Of a stretch of DNA of 64,000 bases, positions 1-8,940 are shown piece by piece. Position 1 is the first letter of the stretch. The number at the start of each line of letters is the position of its first letter. The notes under the pieces are model-generated. The model ran no database searches. It saw only the letters and a list, made by a program, of their open reading frames with translations, and was not told the DNA's origin. Source of the DNA: Flavobacteriales bacterium (GTDB lineage: Bacteria; Bacteroidota; Bacteroidia; Flavobacteriales_D; Parvicellaceae). The stretch spans positions 62,001-126,000 of the forward strand of contig JAQXDK010000016.1 of assembly GCA_029251405.1 (NCBI GenBank). The letters are read 5' to 3'. The position numbers and the translations under genes are program-made.

Positions 1-998
1 ATGATATTTCTTTTCCTTTTAAAAGGTATCAAATTCAACCAGTATGGAGAGCAGATAGACCTCAAAAAGGTAGATATAGAGAATTCTACCAGTGCGATGC
101 TGATATTGTAGGAACAAAATCTTTAATCTGTGAAATAGAATTAATTAGTTTAATCTCTGAAATTTTAAATGAATTTAAGCTGACGAATCATTCAATAATG
201 ATAAACAACAGAAAAATTTTATCAGCTTTGATAGATTTATGTCATTCGGAAGCTTATTTTTCTAAAATCACTGTAATTATAGATAAAATTGATAAAATTG
301 GTGTTGATAAAGTAGTTGCTGAGCTAAAAGAAAATATACCCAATTCCGAATGCTGGAAACTTTTTGAAGAGTTGTTTTCAATCACAGGCTCTGAAAATAT
401 TCTAGAGTGGCTTAATAAGAAGCTAACCAATAGTGAGGTAGGGCAAAAGGGCATTGAAGAATTAATCTACATTGTTGATCATTCTAAAAAAATGGGTATT
501 AAAAATCTAAAAATCAATATTTCTTTAGCCCGAGGACTAGATTATTACACAGGTTCAATTTTTGAAGTTATTTTAAATGACAGTTCAATGGGCAGTATAG
601 TTGGAGGGGGTAGATACGATGATTTAACTAAAATGTTTGGGCAAAACGATTTGTCAGGCGTTGGCATATCATTTGGAGCAGAAAGAATTTTTGATTTAAT
701 GAACGATTTAAATTTATTTCCTGATGGATTGGACCACTCTCCAAAATATATGATAATTGACCAATCCGGAGATTCAATTAATGGTTTAAAGCTTTTAAAT
801 TATCTTAGAGACAGAGAGGTGTCTACCATTTTATATCCAGATGAACATAAAATTAAAAAACAGTTGAAATATGCTCATCTAAATAATATTTCTTTTGTTG
901 TATTTATAAATCAAGAGTTTCATTCAAAAATGCAAATAGAACTTAAAGATATGAAAACAGGTGTTCAAGAGCAACATGAAATTTCTAATCTAAATTAA
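1..998 (+). CDS. hisS: Histidyl-tRNA synthetase, 5'-truncated by window edge
   Basis: Class II aminoacyl-tRNA synthetase that charges tRNA-His in the cytosol. The reading frame is already open at base 3, so the gene begins before the window; an ATG at 198 is internal. Visible are class II motif 2 (RYQIQPVWRADRP followed by GRYREFYQCDAD), the histidine-specific motif ARGLDYYTGSIFEV, motif 3 (GVGISFGAERI), and a C-terminal anticodon-binding domain ending with the stop at 998. The N-terminal third, including motif 1, is missing only because of the window boundary. The hutH frame starts 7 bp downstream on the same strand, so the two are probably co-transcribed. Identity is secure. Confidence 0.96.
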   Translation, partial: DISFPFKRYQIQPVWRADRPQKGRYREFYQCDADIVGTKSLICEIELISLISEILNEFKLTNHSIMINNRKILSALIDLCHSEAYFSKITVIIDKIDKIGVDKVVAELKENIPNSECWKLFEELFSITGSENILEWLNKKLTNSEVGQKGIEELIYIVDHSKKMGIKNLKINISLARGLDYYTGSIFEVILNDSSMGSIVGGGRYDDLTKMFGQNDLSGVGISFGAERIFDLMNDLNLFPDGLDHSPKYMIIDQSGDSINGLKLLNYLRDREVSTILYPDEHKIKKQLKYAHLNNISFVVFINQEFHSKMQIELKDMKTGVQEQHEISNLN

Positions 999-1005
999 AT
1001 AAATA

Positions 1006-2493
1006 TTGAATCAATTTTTCTCCATAACTCCCAAAGGCTTAAGTCTTTCAGACATTAGAAATATTATTTCGAATCGCTTGAGATTATCTCTTTCTTCAGA
1101 TTCAGTTGAGAGGATAAATACTAATAGAAGATATTTAGAAGAAAAATTAAAAAATAACGACCAAGCTTTCTATGGAATTAATACGGGTTTTGGCTCTTTG
1201 TGTGATCAAAAAATTTCAAATGAAGAGTTAAAAAAATTACAAATTAATTTAGTTATTTCTCATGCCTGTGGAGTAGGCAAAGAAATAGAGTTACCTATTG
1301 TGAAGCTAATGCTGTTGCTCAAAATTAATGCACTTTCTTTTGGTTTCTCTGGCATAAGGCTTGAAACTGTAGAAAAATTGATTTTCTTTTTTAATAACGA
1401 TATACTTCCTGTAGTGTTTGAATCAGGATCCTTAGGAGCCTCTGGTGACCTAGCTCCTTTGGCACATTTGTCGCTACCCTTAATTGGTGAAGGAATGGTT
1501 TATTACCAAAATAAGAAAGTTAAATCGAGCGAGTTATTAAGGAATCTCAATCAAGAAATAATTGAATTAGACTCTAAAGAAGGATTGGCGCTTTTAAACG
1601 GCACTCAATTTATGGCTGCTCACGCAACACATTCATATTTAAAGTTAGAGTCACTTTTTGAATGGTCCAATAAAATAGCAGCTCTTTCTTTAGATGCGTT
1701 TAACTGCAGGCTTAGCCCCTTTGATCCAAAACCACATCAATTAAGACTTTACCCAGGACAAAAATATTGCGCATCAAAAATTTCTAAATTTCTAATGGAT
1801 AGTGACTTAGTTGGAGTTAAAGAAAAATCTGTACAAGATCCTTATTCTTTTAGATGTATTCCTCAGGTTCATGGAGCCAGTTTTGATGTTCTGAACGATT
1901 TTTCCAGTAAATTAAGTATTGAAATAAATTCCGTCACAGATAATCCAATTGTTTTTGATGATGAAGATGAAATTATTTCAGCTGGTAATTTTCATGGACA
2001 ACCTATCGCTTTAGCTATGGACTTTATGGCAATAGCAGCTGCGGAATTAGGAAGTATTTCAGAAAGAAGAATTTATAAATTAATTTCTGGAACCAGAGGG
2101 CTTCCACCATTTTTAATTGAAAACCCTGGATTAAATTCTGGTTTTATGATTGCACAATATACAGCAGCTAGTTTAGTAAGTAAAAATAAAATACTTTGTC
2201 ACCCTGCTTCAGTTGATAGTATTGAATCTTCAAATGGACAAGAAGATCATGTAAGTATGGGCTCTATAGCTGGAGTTAAATTAGTAGAAGTTATAAAAAA
2301 CATTCACAGTGTTTTAAGTATAGAGTTGTTAACTTCAGCACAAGCCATGAACTTCAGAAGACCTCGAAAATCTTCTCCAGAATTAGAACGGTTGTTGAGT
2401 GATTTTAGAAACAAGATTCCTTATATTAAAGAAGATGTTATAATGCATGATTTAATAATAAAATCTGAAAAATTTCTTTTAGAGAATATTTAA
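1006..2493 (+). CDS. hutH: Histidine ammonia-lyase
   Basis: Non-oxidatively deaminates L-histidine to urocanate, the first step of histidine catabolism. At 495 residues it has normal family length. The MIO cofactor triad Ala145-Ser146-Gly147 lies in GSLGASGDLAPLAHLSL. The N-terminal YGINTGFGSL and SHACGVG blocks are present. QEDHVSMG, with Glu413, is the histidine-type version of the specificity region, which favours histidine over tyrosine or phenylalanine as substrate. The start is a TTG 7 bp after the hisS stop; no ATG is available before the conserved N-terminus. The 3' end overlaps the convergent glycosyltransferase by 4 bp. No hutU, hutI or hutG is nearby, so if a full pathway exists its other genes are elsewhere. 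Confidence 0.92.
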   Translation: MNQFFSITPKGLSLSDIRNIISNRLRLSLSSDSVERINTNRRYLEEKLKNNDQAFYGINTGFGSLCDQKISNEELKKLQINLVISHACGVGKEIELPIVKLMLLLKINALSFGFSGIRLETVEKLIFFFNNDILPVVFESGSLGASGDLAPLAHLSLPLIGEGMVYYQNKKVKSSELLRNLNQEIIELDSKEGLALLNGTQFMAAHATHSYLKLESLFEWSNKIAALSLDAFNCRLSPFDPKPHQLRLYPGQKYCASKISKFLMDSDLVGVKEKSVQDPYSFRCIPQVHGASFDVLNDFSSKLSIEINSVTDNPIVFDDEDEIISAGNFHGQPIALAMDFMAIAAAELGSISERRIYKLISGTRGLPPFLIENPGLNSGFMIAQYTAASLVSKNKILCHPASVDSIESSNGQEDHVSMGSIAGVKLVEVIKNIHSVLSIELLTSAQAMNFRRPRKSSPELERLLSDFRNKIPYIKEDVIMHDLIIKSEKFLLENI

Positions 2494-3506
2494 ATTATTT
2501 CAGAAAACTTGGATTTCCCTTTAATAAAGTAACTCCATATAATGGACTTGTTGCAATACCCAGACAAAGTGTTAATATGTCTTTTATTAATCTTTTTTCT
2601 TTTGGTTTGTAAAGATCCAATAGCTTTAAAATAATTTAGATGTGCTTTTTCAACAGCTAAAAATGAAGATAAGGATCCAGATAATAAAAACTTAAATGCA
2701 GAAATTTGATCCAATATAATCCTTGTAAAGATGAAAGTAAATAAAGGATAATTTGAATTGTAATTTTTATGAATTAGCCATAAATTATTTCTGTAATTTA
2801 AAAACAACTTTTGTGGTGAATTGTAATTTAAGGTTCCTCCTCCAACGTGAAAAACAGTAGATTCACTTGTGAAAAAAATATTTTTCCCTTGATTTTTGAA
2901 TCTCCAACACAAATCTACTTCTTCCATATGAGCAAAAAAGTCTTCATCAAATCCGCCAATTTTTTTAAATTCTTCTGCTTTTACTGCAATACAAGCACCT
3001 GAAGCCCAAAAAATTTCTTTGTCTTGGTTGTATTGTCCTTCATCAATTTCAGTATTATCAAAAATTCTTCCTTTACAAAATGTAAATCCAAAAGCATCAA
3101 TAAAACCACCAGCAGCACCGGCGTGTTCAAATTTATTTTTGTTATTAAAAGAGAGTATTTTTGGTTGTACTGCTACTATATTAGTGTTGTTTCTCAATAT
3201 TTTAATCATTGGAGGGATCCAAGAATTAGTTACTTCAATATCTGAATTTACTAGTATAAAATATTTAGAATTAATTTTTTTTAATCCTTCATTATATCCC
3301 CCTGCAAACCCAAGATTTTTTAAGAGTGGAACTATGCATACTTCTGAATGATTCTTTTTTAGAAATTCAATTGATTGGTCTGTTGATCCATTATCAATCA
3401 CATAAATATCTGCTTCTTTTTCAGAGAATTTTATAAAAAATGGTATGAACTTTTTCAACCATTTAATTCCGTTGTAATTCAATATGACTACTGAAGTTTC
3501 TATAAT
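2490..3506 (-). CDS. Family 2 glycosyltransferase, probable AUU start
   Basis: Inverting GT-A glycosyltransferase that probably transfers sugars to a surface polysaccharide or lipid. GT2 hallmarks are VIDNGSTDQS, the NLGFAGGYNEG block, the NSDIEV metal-binding region, and a MEEVDLCWRF motif typical of rhamnosyltransferase-like members. The first common-type start, TTG at 3482, would remove the opening beta strand. The open frame continues upstream as IIETSVVILNYNG, which matches how such proteins begin. No ATG, GTG or TTG lies between that segment and the upstream in-frame stop. I therefore place the start at ATT 3506, overlapping the stop of the preceding GWxTD gene as TAATT; ATA at 3503 is the alternative. 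Substrate is unknown. Confidence 0.82.
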   Translation of the reverse strand: MIETSVVILNYNGIKWLKKFIPFFIKFSEKEADIYVIDNGSTDQSIEFLKKNHSEVCIVPLLKNLGFAGGYNEGLKKINSKYFILVNSDIEVTNSWIPPMIKILRNNTNIVAVQPKILSFNNKNKFEHAGAAGGFIDAFGFTFCKGRIFDNTEIDEGQYNQDKEIFWASGACIAVKAEEFKKIGGFDEDFFAHMEEVDLCWRFKNQGKNIFFTSESTVFHVGGGTLNYNSPQKLFLNYRNNLWLIHKNYNSNYPLFTFIFTRIILDQISAFKFLLSGSLSSFLAVEKAHLNYFKAIGSLQTKRKKINKRHINTLSGYCNKSIIWSYFIKGKSKFSEII

Positions 3507-4939
3507 TACGGATTTGTAAAAAAAGTATTACTGTTACTGCCCCATTGTCCATCGTTTGGATTCTGTGTGTTGTCCACACTTCTTCCTGGAGTATTCCTAC
3601 GATGTAAATCAGTCTTCCAATTTCTATTGAAATACTCTCCTTGTAAAGTTGAATGTAGTGTTACATATTCATTAGATCCTAAATCCGGTTTGTAAAAAAT
3701 AAATCTTTTATTATTGAATTTGCCAATCTTATAAAAATGCCAAATTTGATAAGGATAAGCACTTGGCTCATTGGGTCTGTCAGTTATGGTATTTGGAGCG
3801 CCATATTTAAGAAAAATTCTACCCATATCTGTTTGGTATCCTCTTCTTACTTTTGTAGCAAATAATTGGTCTGTTTTAGAAACTTCAGATTTATATTTTG
3901 CCCATGCTAACTCTGGGTTTTCTGGATTTCTATTGTACCAAAAACTATATAAAAATTGTCTTCTTAATGTATCGCTAATATTTTGAGCTTTTTTATCAAT
4001 AATGTTACTTTCCATTCTAGATGCAATAGGCGATAAGCAGTTTATAAATTCAGCTATAGAATCTGATGATATTTTAGAAACAAAAGTTTCATTTATAAGT
4101 ACCGCATTTAAACGATCTAAACGCATGCTATTATTAAGATTTGTTCTTTGAAAATCAACAATACTTTTAAAAAGAGGAGAGTTGTCTTTATCAATTAATT
4201 CGATACAGAGTTGGTAATTACCTGTAGGTAAATTATTTAAATCAAAAGAATTTATAATGGGAAAAATAGATCGATTAGGGATTTTTTTAATCTTATTGTA
4301 TTGTCCAGCTATTTTTTGAGTACTCTTAATCTTAATAGACTGTTTTAACAGAAGCCTCTCGCTTGTATCGGAGTTGGTATTGTAGATTTCAAAGTAGTAA
4401 GCTAATTTATCGAATTCAGGTCCAAAGTAATTGGTGACTAGCGGAATCATCTGATAGCCTGATTTAGTTAACTCATTTTCTTGATCTGCTTTCCAGTAAC
4501 TATCTAAAAATTCTATATCAGAAAAACAGGGTAATTTAGAGTGACCTATGGAAAATTCTTGCTGGTGTCTTTCAATATTTGAAGCATTATTAATATCGTT
4601 TATTTCGATATACAACGTATAATTACCTTTAGAAATTGAGAAACGTTGAAGGTCCGTGATACCTTCCTTTTCCACATAATTACTTTGTTCTTTAATGATG
4701 TACTTTTTATGTCCGACAATCTTATTGTTTTCATCTTCTATGTACTGTAGAACCTCAATGCCTTTTTCTGTTGAATTTGTATCTGTACCTTCAAACAAGG
4801 TATTACCGTAAACAAATAAATACGTTTCTATGTATTCGTTATCAATAGAATGAAATTTCTTTATATCAAATAAGGCTTCAATTTGTGAGTAACAAAACAA
4901 GCAAGAAATACTAAATATGTAACTAAAAAGGAATTTCAT
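3506..4939 (-). CDS. GWxTD-domain secreted protein
   Basis: A 477-residue protein that starts with a signal peptide (MKFLFSYIFSISCLFCYSQ), so it should be exported. The C-terminal third carries the GWxTD domain common in Bacteroidota: RGYQTDMGRIFLKYGAP, then YQIWHFYKIG and the conserved EYVTLHSTLQGE region. The middle resembles beta-sandwich sequence without a recognisable catalytic motif. The ATG at 4939 is preferred because it begins the signal peptide; a TTG nine bases upstream is also possible. The gene is followed by, and seems coupled to, the glycosyltransferase whose start overlaps its stop. Molecular function of GWxTD proteins is not established. Confidence 0.85.
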   Translation of the reverse strand: MKFLFSYIFSISCLFCYSQIEALFDIKKFHSIDNEYIETYLFVYGNTLFEGTDTNSTEKGIEVLQYIEDENNKIVGHKKYIIKEQSNYVEKEGITDLQRFSISKGNYTLYIEINDINNASNIERHQQEFSIGHSKLPCFSDIEFLDSYWKADQENELTKSGYQMIPLVTNYFGPEFDKLAYYFEIYNTNSDTSERLLLKQSIKIKSTQKIAGQYNKIKKIPNRSIFPIINSFDLNNLPTGNYQLCIELIDKDNSPLFKSIVDFQRTNLNNSMRLDRLNAVLINETFVSKISSDSIAEFINCLSPIASRMESNIIDKKAQNISDTLRRQFLYSFWYNRNPENPELAWAKYKSEVSKTDQLFATKVRRGYQTDMGRIFLKYGAPNTITDRPNEPSAYPYQIWHFYKIGKFNNKRFIFYKPDLGSNEYVTLHSTLQGEYFNRNWKTDLHRRNTPGRSVDNTQNPNDGQWGSNSNTFFTNP

Positions 4940-5028
4940 ATTTTGCAAATTTAAACTTTAAAAAGTTAAAATTTATTAATTTTTTTAAGAGCTTGATTAA
5001 TTACACAATTTATATTTAAATTAAGCAT

Positions 5029-5664
5029 ATGAAAATTGTTATGTTCATCTTTAGTTTTTTTTTTCTTTATAACACCTATTCCCAATCCCTTGATTTAGAA
5101 GAAAAAGATTCATTGCTTTTCGAAAATTATTTACCAGATCTAGAAATAACTGTTTCAGATGCTGAATTTGTGAAAAAATGGAACAGAACAAAATTCTATG
5201 TGAAAAGTGTTTACGATTATGCAAGAATAGCTTCTGCTATGCTATCTTCTTATGAAGATACACTTTCTGATATTCAAGGTAAATTTGCAAAAAAAAGATA
5301 TTTGTCAAAATGCAACAAGACATTAAAGAACGAATTTGGTAATGAAATTAAAGAGATGTCAATTAATAGAGGTGTTTATTTAATGAAATTAATTTACCGA
5401 AATACCGGACTTACAGCATATGATATAATTCGAAAATATCGTGGGGGAGGAACTGCATTTTGGTTTCAAGCCCTTTGCATGGTGAGTGGTCAAGATTTGA
5501 AAAGAGAATATCTTGCTGAAGATGACGATGTTTTAATTGAAAGAGCAGTGAACTTAATAGATACTGGCAAGATGGCTTATTATAAAAGAGTTCCTCTTAC
5601 AGATCAAGCTAGAAAAGCCCTCAAGAAAGCTAAAAGAAAGAAAAAGAGGAAAAATAAAAACTAG
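5029..5664 (+). CDS. DUF4294 family exported protein
   Basis: A 211-residue protein with a signal peptide (MKIVMFIFSFFFLYNTYSQ) and a DUF4294 domain. This family is found almost only in Bacteroidota and has no known function. Matching conserved blocks are FYVKSVYDYA near the N-terminus, the GVYLMKLIYRNTGLTAYDII helix, and GTAFWFQALCMVSGQDLKREY. The last 20 residues are a lysine/arginine-rich tail that could bind nucleic acid or membrane phosphate. It is divergent from the GWxTD gene and overlaps the convergent zinc-enzyme gene by 4 bp. Confidence 0.8.
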   Translation: MKIVMFIFSFFFLYNTYSQSLDLEEKDSLLFENYLPDLEITVSDAEFVKKWNRTKFYVKSVYDYARIASAMLSSYEDTLSDIQGKFAKKRYLSKCNKTLKNEFGNEIKEMSINRGVYLMKLIYRNTGLTAYDIIRKYRGGGTAFWFQALCMVSGQDLKREYLAEDDDVLIERAVNLIDTGKMAYYKRVPLTDQARKALKKAKRKKKRKNKN

Positions 5665-6629
5665 GAATCGTGTTGTCTTTTGCTTTTCAATGCCTTTATG
5701 GTTTTATAATAGGAAGCATTAGATTTAATTTTATTCATCTTTAAATTATCTAAATCTGGCTGACCTGCATTAATCCACGCTGTATACCAAAACGATCCAA
5801 CTGCTTTAATAGATGCTTTCATTCTTCTTTCTTGCATACCGTTAAGTCTATTGGAATATTCTTTGCTAAAATCTCTGCTGTAAACTTTCATTGTTACTTG
5901 TCCTCTTTTTTCAAAAGAATATTTCCTATCATCTGCCCAATCTTCAGAAAGTTCTTTTTCGAAACGCAAAACAGAATCTACAGCAAAGTAGCTTTCTTCA
6001 ATGAAATCCCATGTGTTTGATAGTGGTTTTGTAATATATTCAGCTTTTCCAGTTATTAAATCATAATCATCAAAAAAAATTTCTGGAATTCTGGATTCCC
6101 AAAAACCATGAATCCCTTTTTGATTAGTAAATTGACCATTGTAATTTTCAGTTGCGTGCAGAGGAACATGAGCATCAGCAATATAATGGCCTATTTCTGC
6201 TGAATATTTTAAAATTCTCATCACGTTTTTTTCTTTAAATGCTTCAGTTAGTCTGTATAGCATTGTTTGAATGTTCCAAGGTGAAATTCCATATGCCTTA
6301 ATACTATCTTCAGAAAATTTTTCAACAGCATCTTTCCATCTTCTAGGCATAATATCAAATGGGTTTTCATCTTTTTTTATAAAATGATCGATATCTATAA
6401 AATGTTTTTCTGCTTCTCCTTTAACAGCGTAACGCCTTTTATCAGGATCTACAGCATGCTCTGTTATAAAGTCAATATTTTCTTTGTAAAATTGAAATAA
6501 TGAAGATTCAGGTATGGTAAATACGGCAACTCTATTAATTTTTTTGTGGCCAAAAAACCCCCATCCTGCATGAACACCAGAAGGCACAAATAAAATTAAA
6601 ATAAAAATATATTTTTTAATAATTGACAT
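5661..6629 (-). CDS. Zinc-dependent phospholipase C / S1-P1 nuclease-fold protein
   Basis: Secreted 322-residue enzyme of the fold shared by bacterial zinc phospholipases C and S1/P1 nucleases. The signal peptide ends near VHAG. The mature N-terminus is then W23-GFFGH28, as expected for the trinuclear zinc site, where the N-terminal tryptophan and first histidine are ligands. Further likely ligands are in HFIDIDHF, HYIADAHVPLH and HGFWESRIPE. The final ligand pair reads H-x3-E, as in phospholipases, rather than the H-x3-D of S1/P1 nucleases, so lipid hydrolysis is somewhat favoured. The actual substrate cannot be told from sequence. It is followed on the minus-strand transcript by no other gene before the convergent DUF4294 stop. 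Confidence 0.85.
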   Translation of the reverse strand: MSIIKKYIFILILFVPSGVHAGWGFFGHKKINRVAVFTIPESSLFQFYKENIDFITEHAVDPDKRRYAVKGEAEKHFIDIDHFIKKDENPFDIMPRRWKDAVEKFSEDSIKAYGISPWNIQTMLYRLTEAFKEKNVMRILKYSAEIGHYIADAHVPLHATENYNGQFTNQKGIHGFWESRIPEIFFDDYDLITGKAEYITKPLSNTWDFIEESYFAVDSVLRFEKELSEDWADDRKYSFEKRGQVTMKVYSRDFSKEYSNRLNGMQERRMKASIKAVGSFWYTAWINAGQPDLDNLKMNKIKSNASYYKTIKALKSKRQHDS

Positions 6630-6633
6630 GATT

Positions 6634-7122
6634 TCAACTTCTTACTTTAACAGACCAGGTAAATTTAAACTTGCAGACAGTTTCAGCATCCTTATTTAAT
6701 CCTTCAGAGTATGTTTCAATAATTATTGGTTTTTTAGTTTTTACAGCAATATTTATTTTTTCTTTAATCTCCAGCCCATCGTTACATACAAACTTGGTAA
6801 TTCCTGTGGCTTTTTTTAAAAATTCACTTTCACATTTTAAGGGCAGAGTAGATATAGAAGGCTGGTGTTTATAAGTGTATTGTAAAATCAATGCTGCAGT
6901 GTTCATTTCTGCTCCCATTCCTAAAACTGCCCAGAAAGTTGATTTAAAAGGGTTTTTATTAAGCCACTTAAAAGGTACAGTTACTTTACAACGTTCTTCT
7001 GTGAGTTCTCGAACTCTCATCCCACTTAAAAACCCCATGGGAAGGTTTAAAATTAAATAAAGTCTAAAGTAAAATGGTTTAACAGCTAGTTTTCTAAGTT
7101 TAGAGGATTGGCTGGTATTCAT
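6634..7122 (-). CDS. DUF4442 hotdog-fold protein
   Basis: A 162-residue cytosolic protein matching DUF4442, a family with the hotdog fold of acyl-CoA thioesterases. Supporting segments are the N-terminal LPMGFLSGMRVRELTEERCKVTVPF, then KSTFWAVLGMGAEMNTAAL, which occupies the position of the central hotdog helix. No classical catalytic Asp or HGG motif is visible, so activity is uncertain. It lies 4 bp upstream of the zinc-enzyme gene on the same strand and is probably co-transcribed with it, perhaps a lipid-handling pair, although that is only inferred from position. Confidence 0.75.
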   Translation of the reverse strand: MNTSQSSKLRKLAVKPFYFRLYLILNLPMGFLSGMRVRELTEERCKVTVPFKWLNKNPFKSTFWAVLGMGAEMNTAALILQYTYKHQPSISTLPLKCESEFLKKATGITKFVCNDGLEIKEKINIAVKTKKPIIIETYSEGLNKDAETVCKFKFTWSVKVRS

Positions 7123-7146
7123 TTTCGATGTTTTAAATAAATGAAA

Positions 7147-7740
7147 TTATTCTTTGGCATTAAGATATAGATTTCTCCACTCTGGATTTTGGAAATCTGA
7201 TAATAAATTAAACAAATTGTCTCCGTAAAAAAAATCGTTAATATAGGTAATTCCATATTTTTGAAGTATTTGAATTTGAGGCCAACTGGGTCTAAATTTA
7301 TGTTGTCCAAATCCATCTACCAACATGTTTTCTACTGGAGTGCAGTCTGGGGGACAATAGGGGTTTCTGTTGTACCTTAAAGCCCATAAGTCAAATAATT
7401 TTAGATCAGGTTTTTTCAAACATTTTAGAGAGTCAAATTTATACAAGCAATCTTTGATCTTAAATCTTTTAAATAAATTTTCACTATTAATGTTAGCTTT
7501 TGAAGGTTGTTTTCCCATCCCAATTAAGATGAATTCGCTCCCTGAAATAAATCGAGTATTAATTATTCTTCCATTTGACTCCGTAACAACAGCATAATTA
7601 ACATATTGAGAGTTGCAATTAGGATTAATCGAAATTGCAAGATGACTAGATGTATTTGCAGATACTTCAGGAGGACTATTTTTTGCCTCTAAATAAGTGT
7701 AATTTAATACTAGAAATATTAAAATAAAAGCCTTATGCAT
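7147..7740 (-). CDS. Hypothetical exported protein
   Basis: I do not recognise this 197-residue protein. It starts with a hydrophobic segment ending near LEAKN, which looks like a signal peptide. The remainder is soluble and Cys-containing, with CPPDC around residue 130 and single cysteines in the CNSQY and KDCLYKFDSLKC stretches, so disulfides in the periplasm are plausible. A GFGQHKFRPSWPQI segment and an aromatic C-terminus (YINDFFYGDNLF) are distinctive. It sits between the DUF4442 gene and the folate gene on the same strand, with gaps of 24 and 32 bp, so it may belong to one long minus-strand transcript. Confidence 0.65.
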   Translation of the reverse strand: MHKAFILIFLVLNYTYLEAKNSPPEVSANTSSHLAISINPNCNSQYVNYAVVTESNGRIINTRFISGSEFILIGMGKQPSKANINSENLFKRFKIKDCLYKFDSLKCLKKPDLKLFDLWALRYNRNPYCPPDCTPVENMLVDGFGQHKFRPSWPQIQILQKYGITYINDFFYGDNLFNLLSDFQNPEWRNLYLNAKE

Positions 7741-7772
7741 ATACCAATTTATTTTAGTAACTCTCTGTAAAA

Positions 7773-8363
7773 TTAAGGATTTAATTTAAAATCGTGAAGA
7801 GTTGTTGGGGTTTGGCAATAATCCAAATCTATATCGTGTGGTTCAAATTCTATTTTTTCTTCTGAAAATTCTAATAACGATAAACCAATTTTAATACAAT
7901 TTTTATTTAAGTTACTAAGAATATCATCATATATTCCCTTACCATATCCAATTCTATGACCATTTAAATCAAATATTAATAATGGAACCATTATAATTTC
8001 TAAATCTAGATATTTAGCTTTTTTATATGTTAAGGGGAAAGGAATATTAAATTTCCCAATTTTAAATTCAGTTTTAGGATCAAAGCTGCTACAACTCCAT
8101 GCTTTGGTATCTTCTAAATAAATAGAAGTATAAATTTTATTTTTTTCTTTTAATTTGTCGTGGATTTTCCAAGTGTTAACTTCTTTATTTTTTGAAATGG
8201 GATAAAATAAGTGCGTATTTAATTCTGTGAAGTCAAAGTTTTTAAATAAGTTTTCAGCAATTAAACGGGAATTATTTTCAACAACTGAGTTCTTGATTAA
8301 CGACCTTTTAAAAAGCGCATCTTTTCTTAATCGATCTTTATTTCCATTTGATATTACAGCCAA
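7773..8363 (-). CDS. 5-formyltetrahydrofolate cyclo-ligase
   Basis: Converts 5-formyl-THF to 5,10-methenyl-THF using ATP, recycling a storage form of folate. The family signature PLLIFDLNGHRIGYGKGIYDD is present near residue 130, and the length of 196 residues is normal. The N-terminal KDRLRKDAL helix matches the usual start of these enzymes. No ATG precedes it, so the start is taken as TTG 8363, which overlaps the redoxin gene by 26 bp; translation may instead begin a few codons later at a rare codon. Overlap implies coupling with the upstream redoxin gene, though no functional link is known. Confidence 0.88.
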   Translation of the reverse strand: MAVISNGNKDRLRKDALFKRSLIKNSVVENNSRLIAENLFKNFDFTELNTHLFYPISKNKEVNTWKIHDKLKEKNKIYTSIYLEDTKAWSCSSFDPKTEFKIGKFNIPFPLTYKKAKYLDLEIIMVPLLIFDLNGHRIGYGKGIYDDILSNLNKNCIKIGLSLLEFSEEKIEFEPHDIDLDYCQTPTTLHDFKLNP

Positions 8364-8892
8364 TTGAAGGTTTTTGAATGAAATCTATTTTTTTATTTTG
8401 AATCACGTAGTCAAGAGTTAATCTTAAATCTTTACCATTTACAGGTTCGTTATTACCCGGTCTAGAATCGTCTAATTGTCCTCGGTATACACATTTTAAG
8501 TTTCCATCAAAAACACTAAAATCTGGGGTGCATGCTGCATCATAACTTTTAGCAACCTGTTGAGATTCGTCATATAAATATGGGAAAGAAAAATCTTTTT
8601 CTAAAGCTAACTTTTTCATTTCATCAGGATTGTCATCAGGATAATTAACAACATCGTTACTGCTTATTGCAACAAATCCAATTTCTTGATTTTGATAATC
8701 TTTTGCAACACTTACTAATTCGTCAATTACATGTACTACAAATGGACAATGGTTGCAAATAAACATAACCACTAAGCCATTTTTTTTGGATACATCCTTT
8801 AAGTTTATTATTTGGCCATTGACAGTGTTGGCTAAGCTGAAATTAGGAGCCTTAAAACCAAGTGGTATTTGTGTTGTAGGAGTTCTTGCCAT
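8338..8892 (-). CDS. Thioredoxin-fold redoxin (AhpC/TSA-like)
   Basis: A 184-residue cytosolic thioredoxin-superfamily protein. The N-terminus reads PLGFKAPNFSLANTVNG, typical of the AhpC/TSA/redoxin group. The active-site motif is C-N-H-C in VVMFICNHCPFVVH near residue 46, and the cis-proline loop is CTPDFSVFD. The family is widespread in Bacteroidota; its oxidant or partner is not known. The C-terminus ends in PSIGCNIKWK, matching a common CSIKW-type tail. It heads a transcript running into the folate cyclo-ligase and possibly into the two genes beyond. Confidence 0.85.
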   Translation of the reverse strand: MARTPTTQIPLGFKAPNFSLANTVNGQIINLKDVSKKNGLVVMFICNHCPFVVHVIDELVSVAKDYQNQEIGFVAISSNDVVNYPDDNPDEMKKLALEKDFSFPYLYDESQQVAKSYDAACTPDFSVFDGNLKCVYRGQLDDSRPGNNEPVNGKDLRLTLDYVIQNKKIDFIQKPSIGCNIKWK

Positions 8893-8940
8893 TTTGATTA
8901 AATTAGTAACAATAAATATAAAAGTAAAATTCTAAGTATA

